Source of the DNA: Oscillospiraceae bacterium
Lineage (GTDB): Bacteria; Bacillota; Clostridia; Oscillospirales; Ruminococcaceae
Assembly (NCBI GenBank): GCA_009783205.1
Contig: WRHO01000006.1
Location: forward strand, 1 to 64,000
Reading direction: 5' to 3'
Length of the DNA stretch: 64,000 nt
The position numbers and the translations under genes were made by a program. This document shows, piece after piece, positions 51,554 to 60,445 of the stretch. Every line of letters starts with the position of its first letter. Within the stretch, counting starts at the first letter, position 1. Below the pieces are notes generated by a model that did no database searches, was not told the origin of the DNA, and saw only the letters and a program-made list of their open reading frames with translations.

Positions 51554-52808
51554 AATGCTCCTTAATCTTAATAATCTCATCGGAAAGCTTTTGTAAAGCT
51601 TCTCGTCTTATGCCGTTTATTTGTGATGTTTTTAACATTAACCCCGGCTCGATATCACACTCAATCCCACCCGCTAAAAAAATTGTGCCGCCTAACTTAA
51701 GCATTTGTGCTTTGATAAAATCTTCGGTTGTGCTTTTATTCAGAGCCTTTTCGGGAACCGCCCCGATAACGGTAACGCTTATATCGTTCGTTCGGACGAT
51801 ACATTTTGTCGGCTTATTCTCTTTAATAATCAAGTTGAAATACACCGTGTATCTTTTGTATGGAGATTTAAGGCTTCTTGCTTTAATTTCGCGAATTGCC
51901 TCGGCGGTTGCCGTTACATCTTCTTTTGTGCGACTTCCGAGCATATTTGCGTTAGAACAATTACCCGTAAAATAACCGTCGGTAAATCCCCCGCGCGAAA
52001 AAACTCTTCCGAGAAGGTCAATATCGGGATTTAATCCATCTAATGTCGCGCGAAAAGCTTCAACGGTTGCCGCAACATATTCGGGACGTTTCATTCGCCC
52101 TTCAATTTTAATCGACGTCACGCCCATTTCCTTCAATTCACCAATATGACGAATCAACGATAAATCCTTCAACGAAAGCGCATAATGCACATTTTTATCC
52201 CGCTCACAAAAATCAAGTCTGCACGGTTGCGCGCACATTCCGCGATTACCGCTTCTGTATATGCTTCCGCCGAGAATACTGCTCATATAACACTGTCCGC
52301 TGACGCTTACGCAATGTGCGCCGTGAACAAATACCTCTGTTTCAATTGAGCTTTTATTACAAATTCCCCGTATTTCTTCCCGAGACAGCTCGCGAGCGAG
52401 AACAACCCTTGTGAACCCTAATTTTTGAAGCGCGTTCGCCCCTTCAACTGTGGTTGTTGTCATTTGTGTTGACGCGTGGAGTCGGGTATGAGGGCTGATT
52501 CTTTTAACAATTGACGCGACGCCCAAATCTTGTACAATAACCGCGTCAATCCCCATTTCAACGGCTTGTCCGATATACTCGCGCAGTAATGTAAGCTCAT
52601 CATCAAAAATAAGAGTGTTAAGCGCGAGATAGAGCTTTACACCATAAAGGCGGCTCTGTCGTATGACCGATTCCAACTCATCAAAGGTGAAATTTGTGGC
52701 GTTCCCTCGGGCAGAAAACTTGTTTAAACCGAGATAAACCGCATCCGTTCCGGCGTTAATCGCGGCGGTAAAAGACTCAGTACCGCCGCAAGGGGCAAGA
52801 ATTTCCAT
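51537..52808 (-). CDS. U32 family peptidase / RNA-modification-type protein
   Basis: 423 residues starting MEILAPCGGTESFTAAINAG. U32 motifs: DAVYLGLNKFSARGNATNF, GVKLYLALNTLI, the collagenase-like signature EVFVHGAHCVSVSGQCYMSS, and a Cys cluster (MCAQPCRLDF) likely for an Fe-S centre. Relatives include collagenase-like peptidases and RlhA/TrhP-type RNA hydroxylation proteins; the sequence does not decide. Overlaps mutL by 17 bases. Confidence 0.85.
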   Translation of the reverse strand: MEILAPCGGTESFTAAINAGTDAVYLGLNKFSARGNATNFTFDELESVIRQSRLYGVKLYLALNTLIFDDELTLLREYIGQAVEMGIDAVIVQDLGVASIVKRISPHTRLHASTQMTTTTVEGANALQKLGFTRVVLARELSREEIRGICNKSSIETEVFVHGAHCVSVSGQCYMSSILGGSIYRSGNRGMCAQPCRLDFCERDKNVHYALSLKDLSLIRHIGELKEMGVTSIKIEGRMKRPEYVAATVEAFRATLDGLNPDIDLLGRVFSRGGFTDGYFTGNCSNANMLGSRTKEDVTATAEAIREIKARSLKSPYKRYTVYFNLIIKENKPTKCIVRTNDISVTVIGAVPEKALNKSTTEDFIKAQMLKLGGTIFLAGGIECDIEPGLMLKTSQINGIRREALQKLSDEIIKIKEHYDKSP

Positions 52809-52862
52809 TTATTATACCGCTTAACTATTAGATTTGACACTGGATTTGCGAGGTATTACACC

Positions 52863-53585
52863 CTATGCCAGCGTCAATTGCCCGTCATCTGACGATTCGG
52901 CTAATTTAAGCTTTAATGCCTCAATTTCCTCTTGCATACGTACAATATCGCGTTCCTTAGCTTTAGCATAATCATCAAAGGTTTTTTCAAAGTTTTCGAG
53001 CATTGTGTTTAATTTGATATTCTCTTCCTCTTTTGATTCGGCGTTTTCCTTTGCCTCCTTAATCGCGCTGTTAAAAACATTCATAGCGTGGTCGTCAAAT
53101 TGTTTTTCAAACTCGGTAAAGCGCGCCCTAAGCTCAATATTCTCTTTCTCCGTATGGGCAACAATTTGGTCTAATTCGTGTTCCGCGCTTGTGTAAGTAT
53201 TTGCCGCGTGTTCCTCAAAAAGCTTTTCATAATCTTGAATCTTACCGCGAAGGTCATTGTTCTCCTGTTCCTTAACCGCGGCAATCTGAAACAATTCGCT
53301 TTCCGCCGAATTCATATTATCAATAAGCAATTGTTGATTTTTTATTTCGGTATCGTTTAAAAGCGCGCGTAATTTGTCCGTTTCAACGGCGGAGCTGTCC
53401 GCTTGTTCCATAAGGTCAAAAGCAACGAGCGTTAATACCTCATAATCGCTTCTGCCCTTCATTGCCGCGGTAAATTCCGATATCCGCTCTTCAAGTAAAG
53501 CGGCAACCTTTGTTATACGCTCGGGTTCTTCATCCGTCCGTAAGGTATAATTTTTTCCGAGAATGGTAATTTGCACTGTATCCAT
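52863..53585 (-). CDS. ZapA-like division protein with long coiled coil
   Basis: 240 residues. Residues 1-75 are a ZapA domain (VQITILGKNYTLRTDEEPER, then VLTLVAFDLMEQ), which bundles FtsZ. The rest is one long coiled coil with three repeated ELDQIV/EKENIEL-type segments, more than twice the usual ZapA length. 13 bases after the YbbR gene. Confidence 0.8.
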   Translation of the reverse strand: MDTVQITILGKNYTLRTDEEPERITKVAALLEERISEFTAAMKGRSDYEVLTLVAFDLMEQADSSAVETDKLRALLNDTEIKNQQLLIDNMNSAESELFQIAAVKEQENNDLRGKIQDYEKLFEEHAANTYTSAEHELDQIVAHTEKENIELRARFTEFEKQFDDHAMNVFNSAIKEAKENAESKEEENIKLNTMLENFEKTFDDYAKAKERDIVRMQEEIEALKLKLAESSDDGQLTLA

Positions 53586-53598
53586 GTTTCCCTCCCAA

Positions 53599-54903
53599 TC
53601 AATTGCTTACTTCTATATCTATTTTATAATCACCTATTGCCCAAGCGTATACATTTGAGCCTTCAACGGTGAGCCTAACCCCTATTGAGTGTTCTCCTAC
53701 AGAAATATCGTTCACCCCCGCGAAATTAATCGCCCCGATAATATCCGCGCTCGTCATAGAGTAAATTACATTAGACGGGCCTACGACCTTAACCGTAATT
53801 GTGCGGGTTATATAATCAACCTTAAACCCCGATGGGATATTGAGGTTATTGAAATTAGCCGTCGAAACTTGAAAAGTTCTGACGTCATAATCGCCGATTT
53901 CATCAAAAATTACTCTGACCTCATTATTGCCCGATATATTCTCGTATCCCTCGGGAAGGGTTATTTGGATAGGTATTCCGTTTTCCAAATATCCTAAGGT
54001 AATATCGCTTAAGGATATTGTGCCTATATTCAAGCCTTCGAGATTATCAATTGAATCATTAGGGGACGCAATTGTTAAATCCTTAGGTTCAATACTCATT
54101 TTGTTATATAAGGAATCGAGTTCAAAATTATCGGGAGCGATAATGCTTACCTCGAGAGGGAGTGTTTTGCGCTTAAACACAGGAACGGTAACATTAAACG
54201 CTCGCTCTTCTGTATAAATACCGTCGTTTAAAATAATATTCCCTCTTGAATCGAGAAATTCAAGCTCTCCGTTTAAAACGGTCGTTGTAATAAGCGGCTC
54301 ATCGCTCACTACTCTTACACGAACACTGTGAACGGAATCAATGAGCGGTTTTTCGCCCGAAATTGTGATAACATCGGGGGTAATTACAATCCCCGCCGAT
54401 TCAATCATCATTCCCCCCGTCGTTTCGAGTTTTTGAACGTCGGGGATAATCCTCAAGGTCTTTTCAGCCGTTTGAATAATCTTTACCGTTCTTAAAACAC
54501 TGTCATCGGTTCTTAAAAATCTTGCGTTTAGCTCATCTTTAACCTTAACCTTAACGGCTACATCTTGATATCCCGCCATTTTAATGTCCGAAAAATCAAG
54601 ATAAGCATAAAAATCATCGGCGTTGAGAGACGATATTTCCGACCGCTTCCCCTCAAAAGATACCGTTACCGTTTCATCAAGCTCATCAGCTAACTCAAGG
54701 CTTACGTCGTTCATATATGCGGTAGGCTCCGCCGATACGGGAACCTCAACGGTCAATATAATATCCGGAAAAAATTGAAACGAAATTGCGAGCCAAATTA
54801 TTACCGAAATTATAAAAGCAAATATAATCGTTCTTAAATTAGTCAGAAAAGAGCTAATAAATTTTGACAACGCTTCCTTCATATTCAAATTATAGTTTTC
54901 CAT
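53599..54903 (-). CDS. cdaR: YbbR-domain protein, CdaA regulator
   Basis: About 434 residues. One N-terminal membrane helix (IIFAFIISVIIWLAISFQF) and four extracellular YbbR repeats, each with V-V-G-P/EV-type strands. It binds CdaA at the membrane and tunes c-di-AMP synthesis. The ATG at 54903 has GAGG 9 bases upstream; the track begins at a TTG at 54924. Directly after cdaA as usual, but without the common third partner glmM. Confidence 0.85.
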   Translation of the reverse strand: MENYNLNMKEALSKFISSFLTNLRTIIFAFIISVIIWLAISFQFFPDIILTVEVPVSAEPTAYMNDVSLELADELDETVTVSFEGKRSEISSLNADDFYAYLDFSDIKMAGYQDVAVKVKVKDELNARFLRTDDSVLRTVKIIQTAEKTLRIIPDVQKLETTGGMMIESAGIVITPDVITISGEKPLIDSVHSVRVRVVSDEPLITTTVLNGELEFLDSRGNIILNDGIYTEERAFNVTVPVFKRKTLPLEVSIIAPDNFELDSLYNKMSIEPKDLTIASPNDSIDNLEGLNIGTISLSDITLGYLENGIPIQITLPEGYENISGNNEVRVIFDEIGDYDVRTFQVSTANFNNLNIPSGFKVDYITRTITVKVVGPSNVIYSMTSADIIGAINFAGVNDISVGEHSIGVRLTVEGSNVYAWAIGDYKIDIEVSN

Positions 54904-54961
54904 CCTCTTTAACCTCGTCATCAATTTGGAATTATAGTCGGTCGGTTGTGCGAATTTTTTA

Positions 54962-55918
54962 TCACTCGTCTAATTCTTTATCTAAATCATCATCTGAATC
55001 ATCTGTCGCTTTTTCCGCTTCCACGGCGGCTTCGTCGTCATCATCATGAATAAAGCCGGATAAAATACCGTTTTTCTGCTTTTTTCTTTTGGTGGGAGCG
55101 AGCGATTCGGTGAGATAATCGTGTAACTTTTGATAATCATACCCTCGTTCGATTGTCCCCTCTTTCGCAATAGAAATTGTTCCCGTTTCTTCCGAAACTA
55201 TGATAATAACGGCGTCCGAAACCTCGCTCATGCCAATAGCGGCGCGATGTCTTGACCCCAAATCTTTTGAAATCAGCTCTTCCTTTTGCGGCTTCGGGAG
55301 AAAGCACCCCGCCGCTAAAATTAACCCGTCGCGAATAATTACCGCGCCGTCGTGTAAAGGGGTTTGAGGGTGGAATATATTCCCGAACAATTCTTCGGAG
55401 GGGACGGCGTTTAAAACGGTTCCCGTATTAATCTGCTCACCTAATTTTGTATCCCGCTCTATAACAATAAGCGCGCCTATTGCCTTTCGTGATAATTTTT
55501 CACATGAGGCTGCGATTTGGTCAATCCACCCGCTTAATCTATAGGGTTCGCTCTCAAAGTTCATTGTAAACGATTTAACAAGGTGGGTTCGACCCATTTT
55601 CTCGAGAACGCGGCGTAATTCCGGTTGGAACATTACGATTATTGCTGTAACCCCGACGCTAATAATGGTTTGTGAAAGCTCGCCTAATACCTTAAACTTA
55701 AACGACTGTAACAATAAAGACACAATGAACACAAAGAAAATGCCCTTAATAAGCTGTGCCGCTCTCGTTTCGCGAACAAAGCGTATAAGAATAAACACAA
55801 GCCACGTCATAATGAAGATTTCCAAATAATCCACAAACTTCATTGTTCGGATAAGACTTATGGTATAATTAATAAAATCCTGTAAAAATAGCCGTACATC
55901 CGTTACATCTGTAATCAA
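54962..55918 (-). CDS. cdaA: Diadenylate cyclase CdaA
   Basis: 318 residues. Three N-terminal membrane helices (~25-100), then the DAC catalytic domain that makes c-di-AMP from two ATP: DGAVIIRDGLILAAGCFLP and LGSRHRAAIGMSEVSDAVII hold the DGA and RHR motifs. An acidic tail (DDDDEAAVEAE) follows. The start is a TTG preceded by AGAGGTG; no ATG is available. c-di-AMP controls potassium and osmotic balance and wall stress. Confidence 0.94.
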   Translation of the reverse strand: MITDVTDVRLFLQDFINYTISLIRTMKFVDYLEIFIMTWLVFILIRFVRETRAAQLIKGIFFVFIVSLLLQSFKFKVLGELSQTIISVGVTAIIVMFQPELRRVLEKMGRTHLVKSFTMNFESEPYRLSGWIDQIAASCEKLSRKAIGALIVIERDTKLGEQINTGTVLNAVPSEELFGNIFHPQTPLHDGAVIIRDGLILAAGCFLPKPQKEELISKDLGSRHRAAIGMSEVSDAVIIIVSEETGTISIAKEGTIERGYDYQKLHDYLTESLAPTKRKKQKNGILSGFIHDDDDEAAVEAEKATDDSDDDLDKELDE

Positions 55919-55952
55919 AGCGTCACACCTCTATATATTCTGTGTCTGTTGT

Positions 55953-56876
55953 TCAACCCGCTATATCATAATACTGCGCCTGCATTTCTGATATTAAGGT
56001 TAAAATTCTTGCCGACGGTCTTTCGAAAAAAACATTGTTTAAAAGAATTACCTTACCGTCCTTAACTGCGTCAAGCTCGGATAATACCTCATCTTTTTGT
56101 AAATCGTCAATTTCATATATATCGTTTAAAATAACAACCTCGGGTTGTAAGTCCGATAACGTATTTTTGTCAAAAACATAGCCCTTCGCTTTCTTTGCGA
56201 GATTTTCCCCGAAACAAGACAATATCGAGCTTTCCAATGTATCTCCGGTTGCGAATAACATATTCTCGGTTATATAAACAAATGTTCCTAAATTAAACGC
56301 CTCGGAATTGTTACAGGCTAAGGTTATATCGGAAAAAACCGATTCCCCCTCCTCTACTCCGATAAACATTCCGTTTAAAATAAGCCCGACCGCCCTATAA
56401 ACGTCTTTAAACTCTTGTAAGCTTCTCGGTGAGGGAATGGTGACGGTCGGTATCCCCTCCCTTTCGAGCGCGATTTTGTCCTTTTCGGAAATGGGCGAGG
56501 ATAACAAAAGCAAATCGGGTGAACGCTTAATAATCGCTTCAACATCAAAGCTTTTTCCGCTTTTAATAATCGGTATATCCTTAGCGTCTAACGGAAAATC
56601 ACAATACTCGCTTTTACCTTTTATCCTATCCCCCGCGCCAAATTCAAACAATATCTCGGTTAAAGCGGGAGAAAGACAGATAATTTCCATCGGGCTTTTT
56701 TCAATAACAATTGAATCTATAATTACCGGATACGGTTGCGGTTCATTTGATGTGATTGTCGAGTCTGCATTATCTTTTTTGTTAAAACGCCCCCGCGAGT
56801 CACAAGCCGTCGCGGACAGGCATAGTGTAAATAGCGCAAAAGTCAACATGACGGTTAAAAATCTTTTCAAATTCAT
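55953..56876 (-). CDS. Helical-backbone metal/cobalamin receptor lipoprotein
   Basis: 307 residues. Lipobox LSATAC gives a lipidated Cys25. The BtuF/FhuD-type fold follows: IICLSPALTEILFEFGAGDR, VGKSEYCDF-like segment, SFDVEAIIKRSPDLLLLS, and LQPEVVILNDIYE. Such receptors deliver cobalamin, haem or ferric siderophores to ABC importers. No permease or ATPase is adjacent, so it works with genes elsewhere. It stands between dusB and cdaA. Confidence 0.85.
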   Translation of the reverse strand: MNLKRFLTVMLTFALFTLCLSATACDSRGRFNKKDNADSTITSNEPQPYPVIIDSIVIEKSPMEIICLSPALTEILFEFGAGDRIKGKSEYCDFPLDAKDIPIIKSGKSFDVEAIIKRSPDLLLLSSPISEKDKIALEREGIPTVTIPSPRSLQEFKDVYRAVGLILNGMFIGVEEGESVFSDITLACNNSEAFNLGTFVYITENMLFATGDTLESSILSCFGENLAKKAKGYVFDKNTLSDLQPEVVILNDIYEIDDLQKDEVLSELDAVKDGKVILLNNVFFERPSARILTLISEMQAQYYDIAG

Positions 56877-56902
56877 TCACCTATACTTCTTAACCGACAC
56901 TT

Positions 56903-57901
56903 TTAGCTGTTAAGGAGTATAATATCCTCTATCAAGTTATACAAATCATCAAGCTTTTCGAGCATCATACACCTCGCCCTTAAAGCCGCGGCACCATGAA
57001 TCCCTTTAATGTACCATGCCGCCTGTTTCCGGGATTCTCTCATGGCGATTCTCTCGCCCTTAAGCCTCGCCGAAAGCTCAATGTGTTCCTTCATAACTTG
57101 AAGTCTTTCACGGAGCGTCGGTTTCTCTGTTAATTCGCCCGTTTCAAAAAAATTTGAAATTTCGCGAAATATCCAAGGGTTTCCGAATGTCGCTCTTCCG
57201 AGCATTACCAAATCGCACCCGGTCTGCCTATACATTTGAACACAGCTCGTTGCGTCGGCAACGTCGCCGTTTCCTATTACCGGAATGTCAACCGCGTTCT
57301 TTACTGCGGCGATTATACCTAAATCCGACTTCCCCGAATACATCTGCATACGGGTTCGCCCGTGTACCGTAACGGCAGATATGCCGCAAGCTTCGGCATT
57401 CCTTGCGATTTGAACGGCGTTTTTTTCTCGTTCGTCCCAACCTGAACGAATTTTGACGGTTACGGGAACATCTCCCGCCGCCCTAACCGCGCTCTCCATA
57501 ATTCTTCCGAACAACGACGGAGTCTTCATTAATGCCGAACCCGCCCCCGTCGAAACGACCTTATTAACGGGACAACCCGCATTAATGTCGATTATATCGG
57601 GTTTATACGAAAGAGCAAATTCGACAGCTTTTGCTATTGATTCCGGCTCGCTTCCAAAAAGCTGTATACCGCAAGGGCAATAACAACCGTTAAGCTCTCT
57701 TTCTGAATCCGATATTTCCAAAAGCTCTGCGGTCTTTCTGTCGCCGAAGGTTAAACCCTTCGCGCTTATCATCTCACTGACGGTATATGCCGCGCCAAAC
57801 CGCTTTGCCATTATACGAAATGCCGAATCGCCAACATCTGCCAACGGTGCTAAAGCGGCGGTTTTAGCAATTTTAACATTTTTAATATATACGTATTCCA
57901 T
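56903..57901 (-). CDS. dusB: tRNA-dihydrouridine synthase
   Basis: 332 residues, FMN TIM-barrel enzyme. LAPLADVGDSAFRIMAKRFG, QLFGSEPESIAKAV, DIINAGCPVNKVV with the catalytic Cys, VTVKIRSGWDE, VTVHGRTRMQMYSG, IPVIGNGDV and VMLGRATFGNPWIF. It reduces uridines in tRNA D-loops. The -10 box of the only visible promoter ends at 57915, so the ATG at 57913 cannot be transcribed. 57901 is the first usable start and leaves only a few leader bases. Confidence 0.92.
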   Translation of the reverse strand: MEYVYIKNVKIAKTAALAPLADVGDSAFRIMAKRFGAAYTVSEMISAKGLTFGDRKTAELLEISDSERELNGCYCPCGIQLFGSEPESIAKAVEFALSYKPDIIDINAGCPVNKVVSTGAGSALMKTPSLFGRIMESAVRAAGDVPVTVKIRSGWDEREKNAVQIARNAEACGISAVTVHGRTRMQMYSGKSDLGIIAAVKNAVDIPVIGNGDVADATSCVQMYRQTGCDLVMLGRATFGNPWIFREISNFFETGELTEKPTLRERLQVMKEHIELSARLKGERIAMRESRKQAAWYIKGIHGAAALRARCMMLEKLDDLYNLIEDIILLNS

Positions 57902-57914
57902 ATTATCGTACATT

Positions 57915-57943
57915 ATTATATCACTTTTTTACAGACAATGCAA
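57915..57943 (-). promoter_or_regulatory. Promoter of the dusB-cdaA-mutL-miaA unit
   Basis: TTGCAT, 17 bases, TATAAT on the minus strand. The expected transcription start is 6-8 bases before the dusB ATG at 57901. Confidence 0.65.
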
Positions 57944-57953
57944 CTGTTTTTTA

Positions 57954-57986
57954 TAAAAAAACCCCGCCTGTGTGAACAAGCGGGGG
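57954..57986 (-). terminator. Intrinsic terminator CCCCGC/GCGGGG-T7
   Basis: On the minus strand CCCCGC, a 12-base loop, GCGGGG and then TTTTTTT. It ends the sigma/anti-sigma unit coming from upstream. Confidence 0.85.
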
Positions 57987-57997
57987 GTATATCGGTT

Positions 57998-58162
57998 TAG
58001 AAGTTGTGTTCATAGACGAATCGTTTAGATTTCGAGCGAATTTTTCGTCAAACAAGGCAAAAATTTTGCGAATATCCGTTGATATTTAAGAAATTTTTAA
58101 CGCAGTATGGCGAAAAATTCGCCGAAAGATGAGCGGTGATGTCTATGAATACAGCTTCTTAA
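57998..58162. repeat. MITE-like element, 165 bp
   Basis: The ends TTAGAAGTTGTGTTCATAGAC and its near complement (GTCTATGAATACAGCTTCTTAA) form terminal inverted repeats with about three mismatches. Internal arms GCGAATTTTTCG and CGAAAAATTCGCC also pair. No coding capacity. A partial copy of one end occurs at 60426-60445. Confidence 0.65.
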
Positions 58163-58174
58163 TAACTTGAATCG

Positions 58175-59467
58175 TCACCAATCGAGTGTGTACTCAACAC
58201 CGTCAATAATAATCGCCTCAATTGTTTTTATATCAATACTTTTGTCGGGGTCAAAATAAAATCGAATTAACCGTCTGCCGTCGAGAAACTCTTCAACATA
58301 ACCGTCAAAAGAGTATTTTTCTAAATTCTGCTCTGTGTCGCTTAAATTTTCTTTCTCCATATTATACTTAATGCTGTAGGTTTTGTGTAAAGTCGCGATT
58401 GTTCCGTCGTTAAACTTTATATCATAGTTATGGTTCCACCCCGCGCCCCTTTCGCTCCCGTATATGCTTACCGTATATTCGGAAATTTCTATTTTTTCAA
58501 TATCTGAATCAACATAAGACTCGGTTATATATAGACCGACCACCGGTGTATCTTCTTCGAATTCTTGATAAAATTCGGTTGTATATACACTACTCGGTAT
58601 ATAATTTGCGGTAAACTTAGCCGCGAGCGTGTGCAAAACGGTTGATGCCTTGTAAATTCCGGCAATAATACCATCTGCGTCATACAATAATTCGCCTTTT
58701 TTACTTGCATAGATTATAAAATTAATATCCTTACCTACAATGGGAATTGAATCTTTACGTTGCTTCGAAATATTGAATCTCCAAAAAAACCTCCCTTCTT
58801 CCACAATATTTGTAACATTAAAGGTATATTCGTTGCTCCCGATTTCGGGATTTTCGGCGTGTTCAAGGCTGTAAACATTATAGTCCCAGTAATCGGCATC
58901 GGGATATAATGCAGAAAGCTCTTCAATATCTGTAAAATATTCGTCATTAATAACCTCGACCAAAACATACATTAAGTTTTTATCGCCGCGAATATCGGCA
59001 ATTCTTATATCCAAATCGTCAAAGGTGTTTTTCTTTATCTCAAGATTATACGGGTTATAAGGGTCAAGCTCTTTTAAATCAAACGCCTCTTCAAGCTCAA
59101 CCGCTTCTTCAAACTCAGCAATATCCTCGTTTACGGCATTAACTGCTTTGCTTTCATATAACATATTGTCATTATCGGCGGCCTTGGGCGCGGTATCAAC
59201 GGGAACATTATTACCCGCATTACCGAAAAAACTTATAGTAACCGCCGCTAATACAATCACGGCGACTAATGCGGCGGACAAGACATAAATCGGACGTTGG
59301 CTGTGTTTAATTTCCCGCCTATTGTCGTTTTTCGCCAATTTTATAATGTCCGCAATAAACCTTTCGTCGTCTCCGGTCGGCGATACAATTTCGAAGACTT
59401 TTTTATAATCGTTTCTATCGTTCATAATAATATAACCATATCCTTCTGAGCTTTTTAGCTCTACCAC
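58175..59467 (-). CDS. Membrane anti-sigma-like protein (DUF4179-type)
   Basis: About 430 residues. A short cytoplasmic N-terminus (DERFIADIIKLAKNDNRR), one membrane helix (YVLSAALVAVIVLAAVTISF), and a large extracellular part with beta-rich domains of the DUF4179/DUF5643 kind. Proteins of this shape, encoded right after an ECF sigma gene, hold the sigma factor inactive. A GTG at 59467 overlaps the sigma stop (GAGTGGTAG), implying coupling; an ATG at 59425 is the alternative. Confidence 0.75.
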   Translation of the reverse strand: MVELKSSEGYGYIIMNDRNDYKKVFEIVSPTGDDERFIADIIKLAKNDNRREIKHSQRPIYVLSAALVAVIVLAAVTISFFGNAGNNVPVDTAPKAADNDNMLYESKAVNAVNEDIAEFEEAVELEEAFDLKELDPYNPYNLEIKKNTFDDLDIRIADIRGDKNLMYVLVEVINDEYFTDIEELSALYPDADYWDYNVYSLEHAENPEIGSNEYTFNVTNIVEEGRFFWRFNISKQRKDSIPIVGKDINFIIYASKKGELLYDADGIIAGIYKASTVLHTLAAKFTANYIPSSVYTTEFYQEFEEDTPVVGLYITESYVDSDIEKIEISEYTVSIYGSERGAGWNHNYDIKFNDGTIATLHKTYSIKYNMEKENLSDTEQNLEKYSFDGYVEEFLDGRRLIRFYFDPDKSIDIKTIEAIIIDGVEYTLDW

Positions 59468-59964
59468 TCCGTTAAGAGTATTTCCTTTAATTGGTTACGC
59501 GCCCGACTTAACTGCGTAGTTACCGTAGTAGTTTGAATTTTCAATAAATCCGCTATTTCCTTTACAGAGTATTGCTCATAGTAATAAAGGTAAATTATAG
59601 TTCGGTATTTTGGTTTCAAACCCTCTATATACTGCTGTAAATCAAGACGGTCATCGGACGGCGTTTCCCCCTTCATTTCTGACGATATGATACAGGTATT
59701 ATTTTCAATGCTGTATGAAAAATCGCTTCTCTTCACCCGCCAAGCAGTTTTAATGAGGCTTTTGGCTTGATTAACGGTCACTCGTATAAGCCACGCTTTT
59801 ATATTCTCATCTGCGGCGAATTGATTTTCTGTTTTGTACAGCTTTAAAAACACGTCTTGCGTTATATCATCGGCATCATGCGTGTTTTTTGTATAGCTGT
59901 ATGCAATTCTGAAAACCATTGTGCGGTGATTTCTTACGCATTGGGAAAAAAGGTTTATTTCCAT
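59461..59964 (-). CDS. ECF sigma factor
   Basis: 167 residues. Region 2 (AYSYTKNTHDADDITQDVFL, IKAWLIRVTVNQAKSLIKTA) and region 4 (LKPKYRTIIYLYYYEQYSVK, IADLLKIQTTTVTTQLSRAR). AAGGAGG precedes the ATG. Partner of the overlapping anti-sigma gene. Two near-identical 10-bp palindromes lie just upstream. Confidence 0.9.
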   Translation of the reverse strand: MEINLFSQCVRNHRTMVFRIAYSYTKNTHDADDITQDVFLKLYKTENQFAADENIKAWLIRVTVNQAKSLIKTAWRVKRSDFSYSIENNTCIISSEMKGETPSDDRLDLQQYIEGLKPKYRTIIYLYYYEQYSVKEIADLLKIQTTTVTTQLSRARNQLKEILLTEW

Positions 59965-59984
59965 AAAAAATTATACCTCCTTAT

Positions 59985-60010
59985 AAGACGTCTTAATATA
60001 AAGACATCTT
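59985..60010. promoter_or_regulatory. Paired palindromes AAGACGTCTT / AAGACATCTT
   Basis: Two 10-base palindromic or near-palindromic boxes with starts 16 bases apart, immediately upstream of the ECF sigma ribosome site. The CGTCTT part resembles an ECF -10 element, so autoregulation by the sigma factor or binding of a dimeric regulator is possible. Confidence 0.4.
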
Positions 60011-60024
60011 AAACAATAAAAATG

Positions 60025-60417
60025 TCACAGAATTTTTAAGAGCGGAATAAAATTTCGTAAAATCGAATATGTAATAAAAACGCATAGCGTGATGTATATG
60101 AAAAAGCGACTCCTCGGAACAAGCTTTACATTTACATTGAACAACTTTAACACAAACTCAATATACAATGCAATTCCCAATAAAGCGATAAATACGACCC
60201 ATATATTGTATCTTAACGCCGCGAGAATATTTCCGCGCAATAAAAACGCCATTGCTCTCGTTCCGCCGCAGGCGGGACAAAGTATTCCGGTGAGGGAATA
60301 TAAGTTACAATCCCCCGCTATACTTAAAACGCGAACAATTATATCAACAAATACCGCCGCAAAAGCAACCGTAAAGGGTATTATTAATGATATAATTATT
60401 CGCGTTTTTCTTGACAT
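60025..60417 (-). CDS. DUF2752 membrane protein
   Basis: 130 residues with the DUF2752 signature: a first helix, then YSLTGILCPACGGTRAMAFL, a second helix (YNIWVVFIALLGIALYIEFV) and a third (FFIYITLCVFITYSILRNF). Function unknown; often beside DUF4190-type genes, as here. Confidence 0.85.
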   Translation of the reverse strand: MSRKTRIIISLIIPFTVAFAAVFVDIIVRVLSIAGDCNLYSLTGILCPACGGTRAMAFLLRGNILAALRYNIWVVFIALLGIALYIEFVLKLFNVNVKLVPRSRFFIYITLCVFITYSILRNFIPLLKIL

Positions 60418-60425
60418 AATAATTA

Positions 60426-60445
60426 CTATGAATACAGCTTCTTAA
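60426..60445. repeat. Partial copy of the MITE-like end
   Basis: CTATGAATACAGCTTCTTAA is identical to the right end of the 57998-58162 element. It supplies the stop codon of the gene 60442..60912. Confidence 0.7.
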
